Notes under the pieces: model-generated | What the model saw: only the letters and a program-made list of their open reading frames with translations | The model's database searches: none | Told to the model about the DNA's origin: nothing | Assembly (NCBI GenBank): GCA_964402115.1 | Contig: CAYOBW010000033.1 | Location: forward strand, 1-37,411 | Origin: CAYOBW01 sp964402115 | GTDB lineage: Bacteria; Verrucomicrobiota; Kiritimatiellia; UBA8416; CAYOBW01 | DNA length: 37,411 nt | Direction of reading: 5' to 3' | Program-made: the position numbers and the translations under genes | In this document: one piece after another, positions 13,894 through 24,200 of the stretch | Layout of the letters: every line of letters starts with the position of its first letter | Numbering within the stretch: the stretch's first letter is position 1

Positions 13894-16578
13894 ATGAGCA
13901 AATTGAGGAAAGCGGCTGTTCTGGCTGTGGCGCTGGGGATGGCGGTTGCGGCCACGGCGGCGGAGACGTTCTACGTGTCGCCGCGCGGGGACGACAGCCA
14001 GGCGGGGAGTTGGTGGTGGCCATTCGCGACGCTGACGCGTGCGCGCGACGCGGTGCGCGCCCTGCGCGCCGGCGGCTCGCGGGCCGACGTCGTCGTGTGG
14101 GTGCGCGACGGCGTATACCCGCTTACCGCCCCGCTGGTCTTCGAGCCGGTTGACTCCGCGCCGGACGGCTGCACGACCACCTACCGCGCGAGTCGGGGCG
14201 AGGAGCCTGTCTTCAGCGGCGGGCGCGCCATCGAGGGCTTCACCGTGGGGACCGACGGCGTGTGGCGCGTGCGACTGCCCGACGTCGCGGCCGGCGCCTG
14301 GTGGTTCGAACAGCTCTACGTCGACGGCCGGCGGGCGGTGCGCGCCCGGACGCCGAACCGCTTCTTCGATTTCATGCTGACCGTTGACGAGGAGGTGCTC
14401 CAGCCGGCGGGCCGCGGCGCGCGGCAGACGATCGGGTGCCGCGGCGAGGTCACCGACGCCCTGCGGGGGTTGACGCCGGCGGAGGTCAGCAACGTGACGC
14501 TGGTTGCCTTCCACAAGTGGGACAACACGATCCGGCACCTTGAAGCCTTCGATGCGAGCGCGGGCAGCCTCCGCGTGAGCGGCAGCGCGATGAAGTCGTG
14601 GAACCCGCTGGCCGCCGGGGAACGGTTCTACCTCGAGAACGTACGCACGGCGCTGGACGCCCCCGGGGAGTGGTACCTGGGGCGCGATGGCCTGCTCGCC
14701 TACGTGCCGCGTGAGGGCGAGCGGCCGGGGCGGGTGCAGGTGCTGGCCCCCGTGTGCGAGCAACTCGTGGCGTTCAAGGGCGACCCGGCGAAGGGCGCTT
14801 TCGTGCGCAATGTGCGGCTGGAGGGCCTCGCGTTCGAGTACGCGGGCTACACGCTGCCGCCGACCGGAGCCGGGCCGGAGCAGGCGGCGGCCTCGATCGA
14901 CGCCGTCGTCACGCTCGACGGCGCGCAGCAGGTGACGCTGGCCGACTGCCGGGTCGCGCACACGGGCCGCTATGGCGTGTGGTTCCGCGCGGGCTGTCGC
15001 GACTGCCGGCTCGAGCGCGGCTACATCCATGACCTGGGCGCGGGCGGCGTGCGCATCGGCGAAACGCGCCTGGCCGCGGCGGCGGCCGACCGGACGGGGC
15101 ACATCACCGTGGACAACTGCATCATCCGCGACGGCGGGCACATCTTCCCGTGCGCCGTCGGCGTGTGGATCGGCCAGAGCGGCGACAACGCAGTGACGCA
15201 TAACGAGATCGCCGACTTCCGCTACACTGGTGTCTCCGCGGGCTGGCACTGGGGCTACGGCGACAGCCTCGCCAAACGAAACCGCATCGACTTCAACCAC
15301 ATCCACCACATCGGCTGGGCGCTGCTGAGCGACATGGGCGGTGTCTACACGCTCGGGCCGTCGGACGGCACCACCGTCAACCGCAATGTCATCCACGACA
15401 TTTATGCGTGGACGTACGGCGGCTGGGGCCTCTACACCGACGAAGGCAGCAGCCGGCTGCAGATGGCCAGCAACCTCGTGTACAACACGAAGACCGGCGG
15501 CTTCCATCAGCACTACGGCCGCGAGAACCGCATCGAGAACAACATCTTCGCCTGCAGCGCGGAGGGGCAGCTGCAGCGCACGCGCGTGGAGCCGCACCGC
15601 TCTTTCACGTTCGAGCGGAACCTGGTCTATTTCGACAAGGGTACGTTGTTCAGCGGCCAGTGGCGCGACACGAACTTCGTCATGCGCAGCAACCTCTACT
15701 GGCGCGCGGACGGCAAGGCGCCGGACTTCGCGGGGCGCGACTTCGCCGCGTGGCAGGCGGCGGGGCAGGACGCGGGGTCGCGCGTGGCCGACCCGCTCTT
15801 CCTGGCGCCGGGGGCGCGCGATTTCCGGCTGCAGCCCGGCTCCCCGGCCGCCGCGGTGGGGTTCGTGCCGTTCGACTACACGGCCGCCGGGGTTTATGGT
15901 GCGCGCTCCTGGCGTGCGCTGGCGGCTAGTGTCGTGTATCCGCCGCTGGAGCGTCCGCCGCCCCCGCCACTGCCCCCGCCGCTGACCCTGCGCGACGACT
16001 TCGAGACGCTGCCGCCGGGACGCGCACCCCGGTTTGCGGCGGTCGAGGCGGCGGGCAAGGGAGATTCCATCGCGATCACCGGGGAGTGTGCCGGAGCCGG
16101 CCGGCAGTGCCTGAAGGTCCAGGATGCCCCCGACCTTCCGCACGGCTGGTACCCCTATTTCTTCTACCAGCCCAGACACACGAACGGGGTGACGGCGCTG
16201 TCGTTCGACCTGCTGTGCAAGCCCGGCGCGGATTTCTACCACGAGTGGCGCGACTGGCCTTCGGGCAAGGACTACCAGACGGGATTGTACTTCAACGTGC
16301 GCAATGGGCAGTTCTTCGTGGGAGGGGAAGCGGTGTGCGCGGCGCCCGTCGACACGTGGGTGCGTGTAACCTTGCAGGCGCGTATCGGCACGGACGCCGA
16401 CGGCACGTGGTCGATGGGCGTCGCCGCGCCGGGCCAGCCGCCCTTTCAGCGGAACGGCATCAAGTTTTCGAAACCGGCCTTCCGGCTGCTCGATTGGCTG
16501 GGCTTTAGCAGCACCGCCACAACGGCCACTTCCTTCTACCTGGACAACATCACGCTGACGAACGACCAGCTGAAGTGA
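13894..16578 (+). CDS. Secreted right-handed beta-helix protein with C-terminal jelly-roll-like domain
   Basis: An 894-aa exported protein. Residues 1-23 are a signal peptide (MSKLRKAAVLAVALGMAVAA). The mature protein opens with ETFYVSPRGDDSQAGSWWWPFATL, the usual start of pectate-lyase-like and DUF1565-type beta-helices. Helix coils follow over about residues 300-650 (DCRVAHTGRYGVWFR, DNCIIRDGG, NHIHHIGWALLSDMGG, NLVYNTKTGGFHQHYGRENR). A Pro-rich linker (about residues 685-700) joins a C-terminal domain of about 190 residues (LRDDFETLPPG..., ALSFDLLCKPG, FYLDNITLTNDQ) resembling LamG/carbohydrate-binding jelly rolls. The likely role is binding or cleaving a polysaccharide outside the cell; the catalytic residues of a named lyase family could not be fixed. 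A G-rich stretch, TGGGGGGGG, is the only ribosome-binding candidate before ATG 13894. Confidence 0.85.
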   Translation: MSKLRKAAVLAVALGMAVAATAAETFYVSPRGDDSQAGSWWWPFATLTRARDAVRALRAGGSRADVVVWVRDGVYPLTAPLVFEPVDSAPDGCTTTYRASRGEEPVFSGGRAIEGFTVGTDGVWRVRLPDVAAGAWWFEQLYVDGRRAVRARTPNRFFDFMLTVDEEVLQPAGRGARQTIGCRGEVTDALRGLTPAEVSNVTLVAFHKWDNTIRHLEAFDASAGSLRVSGSAMKSWNPLAAGERFYLENVRTALDAPGEWYLGRDGLLAYVPREGERPGRVQVLAPVCEQLVAFKGDPAKGAFVRNVRLEGLAFEYAGYTLPPTGAGPEQAAASIDAVVTLDGAQQVTLADCRVAHTGRYGVWFRAGCRDCRLERGYIHDLGAGGVRIGETRLAAAAADRTGHITVDNCIIRDGGHIFPCAVGVWIGQSGDNAVTHNEIADFRYTGVSAGWHWGYGDSLAKRNRIDFNHIHHIGWALLSDMGGVYTLGPSDGTTVNRNVIHDIYAWTYGGWGLYTDEGSSRLQMASNLVYNTKTGGFHQHYGRENRIENNIFACSAEGQLQRTRVEPHRSFTFERNLVYFDKGTLFSGQWRDTNFVMRSNLYWRADGKAPDFAGRDFAAWQAAGQDAGSRVADPLFLAPGARDFRLQPGSPAAAVGFVPFDYTAAGVYGARSWRALAASVVYPPLERPPPPPLPPPLTLRDDFETLPPGRAPRFAAVEAAGKGDSIAITGECAGAGRQCLKVQDAPDLPHGWYPYFFYQPRHTNGVTALSFDLLCKPGADFYHEWRDWPSGKDYQTGLYFNVRNGQFFVGGEAVCAAPVDTWVRVTLQARIGTDADGTWSMGVAAPGQPPFQRNGIKFSKPAFRLLDWLGFSSTATTATSFYLDNITLTNDQLK

Positions 16579-16587
16579 ACACTTCAG
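16570..16587. terminator. Short palindrome at the end of convergent genes (possible bidirectional terminator)
   Basis: CTGAAGTG and CACTTCAG form a perfect palindrome that includes the beta-helix stop codon (16576-16578), in the 40 bases separating it from the convergent glycosyltransferase gene. There is no U-tract on either strand, so termination by this hairpin alone is uncertain. Confidence 0.35.
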
Positions 16588-16618
16588 TGGCCGGACTGGG
16601 GCCGCTGCCCGCGCAGGG

Positions 16619-18382
16619 TCAGGGCGCCGCCGCGGCGGCGGGCGCGGGCGCGTTGGTACCGCCGGACGCGGGCGTCTCCGCCGCGCCCCAGCGCGGTCGG
16701 TCGCTCAGCAGCAACTGATCGCGCGTGCCGGGCGGCAGGGCTACGCCGTGAACGAAGCGGAAGCCGGTGTTGGTGGTGCGGGTCAGGTCGAGCACGTCGC
16801 GCCAGCCGGCGTAGGCCGGTTCCTTTCCGGCCCGGAGGGACGTCTCCGTGGTCAGGTAGAGGGCGCCCACCTTCACCGGATGGCCGTCCAACTTGCCCAG
16901 CGCATCCGGGTGGGGGGGCAGCAGGATGGAGGTGTGGTTGCCGTACCAGGCCGTGGCCCAGGGAATGTCGGTGGCGAGCGACTCGTTGCCGTCCAGGCTG
17001 GCCGTGGCATACGCCGCGAGGGCCGGGTAGTAGGGAGGGTAGGGCGGGTGGGCGGGGGCGCCCGCCAAGCGCGCCGCCGCGGCCAGCGCCGCGAGCGCGA
17101 CGTAGCCCCAGACCATCACCGTATACCAGCCGATGTTGAACAGCTCGACGCTGGTGGCGGTGAGGTAGAAGCAGGCGGTGCCGTACAGGGCGACCACCGG
17201 CAGGAAGGCGTGCAGCGCGAGGCGCGGGCCGGCGCCGGCCAGCGCCGCCGCGATCAGCACGCCGGCCAGTCCGAGGGCGACGCACCAGCGCAGGGCGTGC
17301 GACTGCGCGGACTCGAGCTTCCTGAAGAACGAGACGAGGAAGAAGCAGATAACCAGGCCGCTGCCGAGAGTGCGGAGGTCGGTGTCGACCAGGCCGCCGA
17401 GGTTGCCGAGCAGCTTGTAGCGGAGAGCACGCGCCACGAGCGTGTTGCGGAGCACGGGGGCCGGGTCGGCATCGAAGGCGTTGTGCGCGTACAGTAGCGA
17501 ATCGTTCAAGCAGGCGTAGGGCGCGGTGCCGAAGGGCAGGCCGCTGACCTGGATGTTGCGCCACAGCCAGGGGGCGACCACGAGCGCGGCTGCCAGGAGG
17601 TAGAGGATCCCCAGCCACGGCCGGCGATCGTCGCCCGCCACAGCCACGTAGAGCGCCAACGCGACTGGAACGACCAGCAGCGTGTACTGCGTCAGGCCTG
17701 CCAGGCCGGCCAGCACGGCGGACAGGAGCAGCGGCGGCAGCCAGCGGAGGACGCCCCGCCCCGCGGCGCGCAACACGGCTGCCCACGCCGCGGCGCAGGC
17801 GGCCGCGGTCGTCAGGCACAGGCCGAGCGGCGCCGGCGTGCCCGCCACGCTGCCGGCGAGTACGGCGTCCGTGACGAAGAAGACAAGCATGGACGTGAAC
17901 GCGACGGTGGGATCGAAGAGCAGGCGGCCCAGCACGTACAGGAGAATCCCCGCCAGGATCGTCAGGCCGATGCCGAGGGGCACGATCACCCGTTGCTCGG
18001 GTGCGAACGGCTGGCCGGGTGAGATGGCGAACGACGGCCGCGCGAGGCGGAAGCCTGCCGCGAGCAGCGCGGGGTAGAGCGGGGCGTGGCGCACGTCCGG
18101 GTACTGGTGCGGGTTCGCCACCGCGCGCCCGTGTTGCTCCAGGCGCCACGCGTCGACCGGCCGGATGCAGCGTGTGGAGAAGCCGTGGCCGTCGGCGAGG
18201 CTGCGCGCAAGCTGGGCGTGTTCCATGGCGGTCGGTTCGCTCAGCCCCCGGAATTGCCGGTGCGTGTAGGCGGCGAACAGCGCGCCCACGACGGCGGCGA
18301 ACAGCAGCCCGCGCAGCGCGCGGGCCAGCAGGCCCTCCTGGACGCTGTTGATCACTTCTTGAACCGCGGTATCCATCGGCAT
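16619..18382 (-). CDS. Integral membrane glycosyltransferase, GT39/ArnT-like (putative)
   Basis: A 587-aa membrane protein with a short cytoplasmic N-terminus, about ten or more hydrophobic helices over residues 25-480, and a soluble C-terminal region. The first extracytoplasmic loop contains EPTAMEHAQLARSLADGHGF and YPDVRHAPLYPALLAA, which match the acidic and RxxPLYP-like features of lipid-linked-sugar glycosyltransferases (PMT/ArnT, GT39 and relatives). These move a sugar from a polyprenyl-phosphate carrier to protein or lipid in the periplasm. ATG 18382 follows GGAGG by seven bases. It lies 14 bases after the sigma-54 activator gene and is probably expressed with it. The C-terminus is an Ala/Pro-rich tail. 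The acceptor is unknown. Confidence 0.75.
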   Translation of the reverse strand: MPMDTAVQEVINSVQEGLLARALRGLLFAAVVGALFAAYTHRQFRGLSEPTAMEHAQLARSLADGHGFSTRCIRPVDAWRLEQHGRAVANPHQYPDVRHAPLYPALLAAGFRLARPSFAISPGQPFAPEQRVIVPLGIGLTILAGILLYVLGRLLFDPTVAFTSMLVFFVTDAVLAGSVAGTPAPLGLCLTTAAACAAAWAAVLRAAGRGVLRWLPPLLLSAVLAGLAGLTQYTLLVVPVALALYVAVAGDDRRPWLGILYLLAAALVVAPWLWRNIQVSGLPFGTAPYACLNDSLLYAHNAFDADPAPVLRNTLVARALRYKLLGNLGGLVDTDLRTLGSGLVICFFLVSFFRKLESAQSHALRWCVALGLAGVLIAAALAGAGPRLALHAFLPVVALYGTACFYLTATSVELFNIGWYTVMVWGYVALAALAAAARLAGAPAHPPYPPYYPALAAYATASLDGNESLATDIPWATAWYGNHTSILLPPHPDALGKLDGHPVKVGALYLTTETSLRAGKEPAYAGWRDVLDLTRTTNTGFRFVHGVALPPGTRDQLLLSDRPRWGAAETPASGGTNAPAPAAAAAP

Positions 18383-18396
18383 GGGGTGTCCTCCGG

Positions 18397-19830
18397 CTAC
18401 GGGAGCGTGTCGGGCAGCGCCGCGGCGGCGGGGGGTGGGGCGTCCGCCACGGCGTACTCCCGGAGTTTGCGATGCAGGGTCCGGCGGCTGATGCCCAGCG
18501 CCACGGCTGCACGCGTGCGATTGTCGTCGTGCTGGCGCAGGGTCGCGCGAATCAGCTGCTTCTCGACGTCGGCCAGCGAACCGCCCGCCTGGCTGTCCGC
18601 TGCCCCTCCGCCCGCCGCCGTGCGCTTGTCCACGCCCGCATGCGCCGCTTCCCGGATCGCCGCCGGCAGCTCGCGCAGCGTGATCCGGTCGCCGCGCGCC
18701 AGCACGACTGTCTTCTCGATGGTGTTGCGCAGTTCGCGCACATTCCCGGGCCACGCGTACGCCGTCAACGCCTGCATGGCGTCAGGGGTGATGGCGGTGA
18801 TGACCTTGTTGTTGCGGGCCGTGAACTCGTGCAGGAAGTGGTTGCACAGCAAGGGAATGTCGTCCACGCGCGCCGCCAGCGGCGGCAGGTTCAAGGTGAC
18901 GACGTCCAGCCGGAAGAACAGGTCTTCGCGGAACTTGCCGGCAGCGACGAGTTGGCGCAGGTCCTTGTTCGTGGCTGCCACCAGCCGGATGTCCACTTCC
19001 ACGCACTCGTCGCCGCCCACGCGCTCGAAACTGCGCTCCTCGAGCACGCGCAGGAGTTTCACCTGGACCGAGGCGTCGATTTCCGAGATCTCGTCGAGGA
19101 ACAGCGTGCCGCCGTCGGCCTGCTCGAACCGGCCGCGGCGGCGGGCGACTGCGCCGGTGAAGGCGCCCCGCTCGTGGCCGAACAGCTCGCTTTCGAGCAG
19201 GGTGGACGAGAGGGCGGCGCAGTGGACGGCGACGAGCGGCCCCCGTGCGCGGGGGCTGAGCCGGTGAATGGCATGGGCCACGAGCTCTTTGCCCGTGCCG
19301 CTGGGACCCTGGATCAGGATCGTGGCCTGCGTGGGCGCAGCCTGCTGAATGGTCTCGAAAACCTGGCGCATGGCCTGGGAGTTGCCGACGATGTTCTCCA
19401 TCCCGTACTTGTCGTCCAGCTGCTGGCGGAGTCGGTCATTCTCGAACTCCACGGCGCGCGAGCGCAAAGCCCGCTGCAGGAGCAGGTCGAGGTGGTCGAG
19501 GTTGACGGGCTTCATGAGAAAATCGTAGGCCCCGCGCTTCATGGCCTCGACCGCGGTGTCCACGCCGCCGTAGGCCGTGAGCAGGATGCAGATCAGCTGG
19601 GCCTGGTGTGCCAGGGCGCGCTGCAGGAGGGTCAGGCCATCCATACCCGGCATGCGCACGTCGCTGAGCAGAACATCGACGGTGCGCGTCAGCAGGAGCG
19701 ACAGGGCGCGGTCGCCGCTCTCCGCGGTGAGCACCTCGTACGCGCCGGACAGGGCGCGTGCGAGCCCGTCGCGGGTGCTCTTGTCGTCGTCCACGATCAG
19801 GATGGAGGAACGGGGGCTCGGTGCGGTCAT
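18397..19830 (-). CDS. NtrC-family sigma-54-dependent response regulator
   Basis: A 477-aa regulator with three domains. Residues 1-125 are a receiver: acidic pocket VDDD (13-16), phospho-acceptor D57 in LLSDVRMPG and K107 in FLMKPV. Residues about 145-380 are the AAA+ sigma-54-activating domain: Walker A GPSGTGKE, the GAFTGA loop that touches sigma-54, the Walker B segment GGTLFLDEIS and FREDLFFRLDVV. The C-terminus (about 430-470) is a Fis-type helix-turn-helix (ALGISRRTLHRKLREYAV). All key residues are present, so it should activate sigma-54 promoters when phosphorylated. The kinase gene directly upstream, four bases apart, is the obvious partner. Confidence 0.95.
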   Translation of the reverse strand: MTAPSPRSSILIVDDDKSTRDGLARALSGAYEVLTAESGDRALSLLLTRTVDVLLSDVRMPGMDGLTLLQRALAHQAQLICILLTAYGGVDTAVEAMKRGAYDFLMKPVNLDHLDLLLQRALRSRAVEFENDRLRQQLDDKYGMENIVGNSQAMRQVFETIQQAAPTQATILIQGPSGTGKELVAHAIHRLSPRARGPLVAVHCAALSSTLLESELFGHERGAFTGAVARRRGRFEQADGGTLFLDEISEIDASVQVKLLRVLEERSFERVGGDECVEVDIRLVAATNKDLRQLVAAGKFREDLFFRLDVVTLNLPPLAARVDDIPLLCNHFLHEFTARNNKVITAITPDAMQALTAYAWPGNVRELRNTIEKTVVLARGDRITLRELPAAIREAAHAGVDKRTAAGGGAADSQAGGSLADVEKQLIRATLRQHDDNRTRAAVALGISRRTLHRKLREYAVADAPPPAAAALPDTLP

Positions 19831-19834
19831 GGGT

Positions 19835-21049
19835 TCAGTCCTTCTGTTCCGGCGCGGTCGGGGCCTCGCTTACCGGGGCGGTTTCGGCGGCGCGGTCCTT
19901 GAGCAGACGCACCCGGCGCTCGTCCAGGGGCAGGGAGAGGGTGAAGCTGGTGCCCTCGTCGGGCTTGCTGGCAACCTCGATCTGGCCGCCGTGGTCCTGC
20001 ACGATGCGCTGCACGATCATCAGCCCCAACCCGGAGCCGTCCGGCTTGGTCGTGTAGTACGGTTCGAAGAGACGGCCGAAGTCCTCGGGCTTGATGCCGA
20101 CACCCGAGTCGCGGAAGCGGATCTTGAGGTCGCGGTCCGTGCCGGTCACCGCGATGGACAGCGCGCCGCCATCCGGCATGGCCTGCAGCGCGTTCTTGAG
20201 CACATTAAAGAAGGCCTGCTTGATCTGGTTGCGGTCGACGCTGATCACCGGCACCGCCGAGGGGCAGACGATCTCGACCTGGATGTGGCGGTTGCGGATT
20301 TCGTGCTTGATGAGGTCCAGGGTCTCCTGCAGGAGCTCCTCGATCCGCACGGGCGCGAGCTTGGGCCGCGAAGGGCGGATGGCGCGCAGGAACTGGGTGA
20401 TGATCAGATCGAGGCGCGACACCTCGTTGCGCGAGACCTCCAGCAAGGCGCCAAGGTCGGCCGCCTGCGTCGGGGGCAGTTTGCGCAGTTCGCGATCGAG
20501 CAGCTGCAGGTGGATCGTCAGCGCATTGAGCGGATTGCCGATCTCGTGCGCCACGCCGGCCGCCAGCAGCTGGACGGCCTTGAGCCGCTCCGATTCGACC
20601 AGCGAGACCTCGTTCAGGCGGTCGCGCGTGACGTCGCGCAGGATCACGACGGCGCCTTTGTCCCCGCTCTTGTCGGATGAGAGCGGCACGGCGTAGAAGT
20701 TGAGCACGCGGTGTTCGGGATAGGTAACCTCGATTTCGCGGCTGATCAGGCGCGACCACTCCGCCTCGTCGCGAGCCAGCGTGCGTTGCCAGTCGATGTC
20801 GCGGATGTAGCGTGCCACGGGGCGGCCGCGCGTGTCCTCGAGCGAGAAGCCGAGCAGGCGTTCGGCTGCCTTGTTAGCGTAGTTTAGCCGACCGGCGCCG
20901 TCGACCACAACCACGCCTTCCTGGATCGACTGGAAAATCATCTCCAGCAGACCGCGCTCCTGGGCCAGGCGCAGGAAGTGGACCTGCAGGCTCTGGGGAT
21001 CCAGTCGGTCCAGCCGGTCAATCAGTTTATCGAAGAAACCCGACTTCAT
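19835..21049 (-). CDS. NtrB-like PAS sensor histidine kinase
   Basis: A 404-aa kinase. It has no evident membrane segment, so it probably senses a cytoplasmic signal. Residues 30-145 form a PAS domain (IQEGVVVVDGAGRLNYANKA, with ILRDVTRDR as its closing strand). The HisKA motif AAGVAHEIGNPLNALTIHLQ places the phospho-accepting His at 168. The HATPase_c domain follows with its N box (FFNVLKNALQAM), G1 box (FRDSGVGIKPED) and G2 box (DGSGLGLMIVQRI). The start was put at ATG 21049 (MKSGFFDKLIDRLDRLD), because the longer frame upstream enters the divergent promoter region. It forms a two-component pair with the following sigma-54 activator. Confidence 0.93.
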   Translation of the reverse strand: MKSGFFDKLIDRLDRLDPQSLQVHFLRLAQERGLLEMIFQSIQEGVVVVDGAGRLNYANKAAERLLGFSLEDTRGRPVARYIRDIDWQRTLARDEAEWSRLISREIEVTYPEHRVLNFYAVPLSSDKSGDKGAVVILRDVTRDRLNEVSLVESERLKAVQLLAAGVAHEIGNPLNALTIHLQLLDRELRKLPPTQAADLGALLEVSRNEVSRLDLIITQFLRAIRPSRPKLAPVRIEELLQETLDLIKHEIRNRHIQVEIVCPSAVPVISVDRNQIKQAFFNVLKNALQAMPDGGALSIAVTGTDRDLKIRFRDSGVGIKPEDFGRLFEPYYTTKPDGSGLGLMIVQRIVQDHGGQIEVASKPDEGTSFTLSLPLDERRVRLLKDRAAETAPVSEAPTAPEQKD

Positions 21050-21197
21050 GGTTACCCGTTTCCGTTTCGAGAACTGCGCCAACCTGACACACCTGCGTCC
21101 CGCCGTCAAGGTCGGGTATGAGGACTTCGACCTCGCATTGCGCAGGGCAACGCTTGCGCGCTACGCCCGGCGAGCAGGAGGCTGGCAGGCAATTGCT

Positions 21198-21226
21198 TTG
21201 CTTCACACCGTGGTCAGGGGTATCCT
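21198..21226 (+). promoter_or_regulatory. Predicted sigma-70-type promoter for the lamin-tail/CotH gene
   Basis: TTGCTT (21198-21203) and TATCCT (21221-21226) are exactly 17 bases apart, 30 bases before the start codon at 21256, in the gap between divergent genes. No -24/-12 GG/GC pair typical of sigma-54 was evident here, so control of this gene by the neighbouring activator is not supported. Confidence 0.4.
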
Positions 21227-21255
21227 ATGGCTGTGGTTGGGGTGCTGAGGGGGGG

Positions 21256-24200
21256 ATGGAGATTAGCGTGCGGGTCTTGTTGAAGTACTTCACATGTTGG
21301 CTGGTGACGCAAATGGCCTGTGTCTTCACGGCCCGAGCCGCCGGGGTGGTCTTTAGCGAGATCATGTATCATCCCGTTGATGCCGTGACCGGTGTGCTTG
21401 ATGGGGATGCCTACGAGTTCATCGAGATCTGGAACGCGGGTCCGACTGCCGTGAACTTGCGTAACGCCTCTTTCACCAAGGGGATAACCTATACCTTCGC
21501 TTCCGATATCGCGCTGGCGCCGGGTCAGTATCTGGTCGTGGTCAAAGACCGTGCGGCCTTCCTGAGCCGTTACCCGGCGGTCGGCAACCTGGCCCCGGGC
21601 GCCTATAGCGGCAGTCTGGCAAACGAGGGCGAGAAGGTGACGCTGAAGGATGCCCTGGGCAACACGCTGTATTCCGCGACCTACGGCACGTCCGGCGCGT
21701 GGCCTGCGTGGGCGGCTGGCGACGGCTGCTCGCTGGTCCTGATTGCCACCGACGGCGACCCCGATGCCGCCACGACATGGTGCGCCAGCGCGGCATACAA
21801 CGGCACACCGGGTGGACCGGGTGGTGGTGGCTGGACCGACGTCGTGATTAACGAATTGCTCTCGCACACCGACCCGCCGCTGGAGGATGCGATCGAGATC
21901 CATAACCTGACGTCGAACGCGCTTGACCTCACGGGGTGGTACATCAGCGACGAGGCCGCGGTGCGCAAGAAGTTCCGGCTGCCGGCGACCGTCCTGCCCG
22001 CGCGGGGGTTCAGGGTTTTCTACGAGTACCAGTTCAATACCAACGCGCTCTTCGACCCAAGCAACGTGCCGTTCGAATTCAGCTCCGCGGAGGGCGATCA
22101 GGCCTACCTGACCGCCGCCGACGCGGCCGGGAATCTCACCCGCGTGGTGGATATCGCACGCTTCGAACCCGCCGAGAACGGCGTTTCCTTCGGACGCTAC
22201 CCCGACGGCGCGGGAGACTGGACGACGCTGCGGCGGCTGACGTTCGGCACCTCTGTCACCGCAGCCAGTCCGCCCTCCGACCTGGCCCTGTTCCGGACGG
22301 GCATGGGCGGGGCCAACAGCCCGCCGCGGGTCGGCCCCGTGGCGTTCGGCGAGATCATGTACCACCCGGCCAGCGATAGTGCCGTGGACGAGTACCTGGA
22401 GCTTGTCAACGTGACCGCGGGGAGCGTTCCTCTTTTCGACCCGGCCCACCCAACAAACACGTGGAAGCTGACGACCGCCGTGGATTTCAGTTTTCCGCCG
22501 AACGTCTCCATCCCGGCCGGCGGACGCCTGCTCGTGGTTGGCGCCACCAATCTGCCGGCTTTCCTGGCCGCCCGCGGCCTGTCTCCGGCTACGCCGATTG
22601 TGGGGCCGTGGACCGGCCAGCTGAACAACGCCGGCGACAGCATCCGGTTGTACAAGCCGGACCCGCCGGATGCAGTGACCGGCTTCGTCCCCTATGTGCT
22701 CGTGGAGCGCGTGGACTACGGCGATTCCGCCCCGTGGCCTGCGGCCGCCGACGGGGACGGCGTTTCGCTTGAGCGGGTGGTGGCGACGAACGCGGGGAAC
22801 TCCGCCGCGAACTGGTTCGGCGGCACGATTGGCGGGTCGCCGGGCGTCCCGCCCGCGGGCGGTTTCGTGAACGCCGTGCTGACGCCGGCCTGGCCGCAGC
22901 CGGGGCAGGCGGTAACCGTGACAGCTTTCGTCATTGCGGGGACGCCGCCTGCCAGTGTGGTCTGCCGCACGGCGGCGGACGGGGTGACGAACAGCTACGT
23001 CATGCGCGACAACGGCACGGGGGGAGATGCCGCCGCCGCCGACGGCGTGTATGCCGCGGTTTTCACCGCCCCCGCGACTGGAACCTGGCTGTATTACGCG
23101 CTGCAGGGCACGTGTGTGGGTGGTGCTTCGTTCGCCTTTCCGCCCGCCGAGGTGCGGGCCACACGCGCGCCGGCGGTGACGCTCAGCATGGGCGGCGCCA
23201 CGCCCCGGCGCACGGTCAGCGCGGGCGACGGCTGGGAGACGTATGAGGTGTTCGACAGCGCGGGCTCCTCCAAGACGTTCACGATCCAGTTGGAAGGTGC
23301 TGGCGACGTGCTGGTGGACGATGTGTCGGTGATCGACTCCAACGGCGTGGAGTGTGTCGCCAACGGCGGCTTCGAGGGGGTGCTGCATGGTCCCTGGCAA
23401 CTGCATGGCAACCACGCGACGTCCTTCATCGAGAGCCCCGCGGAAGAGCGCGGCAACCGCGTGCTGCACGTTGTGTGCGCGGGGAGTGCGACTACCTGGG
23501 ACGTCGTCAGTCAGTCGTTGCGCCCGCTGACGGTGGGTGCGCCGGCGACCCTGCGCTTCCGTACGCGACGCGTGCGGACGACGGCGGCGGCCTGGCTCTG
23601 GACGAAGATCGGCACGCCGCCGCCGGACGTGGCGATCAACGAAATCATGTACCACTCGGCGCGCGAGGACGATCTGACGGGAATCGATCCGCACGAATAT
23701 GTCGAGCTGTTCAATCCCGGGGCGGTTCCCGTGAATCTGGGCGGCTGGTACCTGGACGGCGCCGGGTTCTTTCTTCCCGCCGGCACGCTGGTTGGCGCCG
23801 GGCAGTACGTCGTTTGCTGCGCCTCCCAGCAGGCCGTGCGGGCGGCCTATGGCATTACCAACACGGCGGGCAACTGGAGCGCAACGCGCGCGCGCCTGAA
23901 GAACGGTGGCGAGTCGCTGCAACTCTACAATCCGTACTGGCGCGCGGTGGATCGCGTGGACTATGGCGAGCAGGAGCCCTGGCCGGTTGCGGCGGACGGG
24001 TACGGGCCGTCGCTCGAGCGCCTGGCGGCAACGTTGATGGCCACTTCCAGCGTGAACTGGGCGTGCTCGTCCGGCGACACCAATTGGATCCAGGTGGCAT
24101 GGACCGGGCGGGTAGGGGTGGCCCAGACCGCGCTGAGCATCTTCTTCACCAATGCCGCGGCGCGTTGCTGGCTGGACGCCGTCTCGGTGCGGCGCTTGAG

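Noticed and set aside
13285..16242. 985-codon minus-strand open frame
   Set aside because: Antisense shadow of the beta-helix gene, which has a signal peptide and beta-helix coils.
16584..18512. 642-codon minus-strand frame over the glycosyltransferase
   Set aside because: It is the other frame of the same strand, Arg/Pro/Ala-rich; the chosen frame has transmembrane helices and a GGAGG site.
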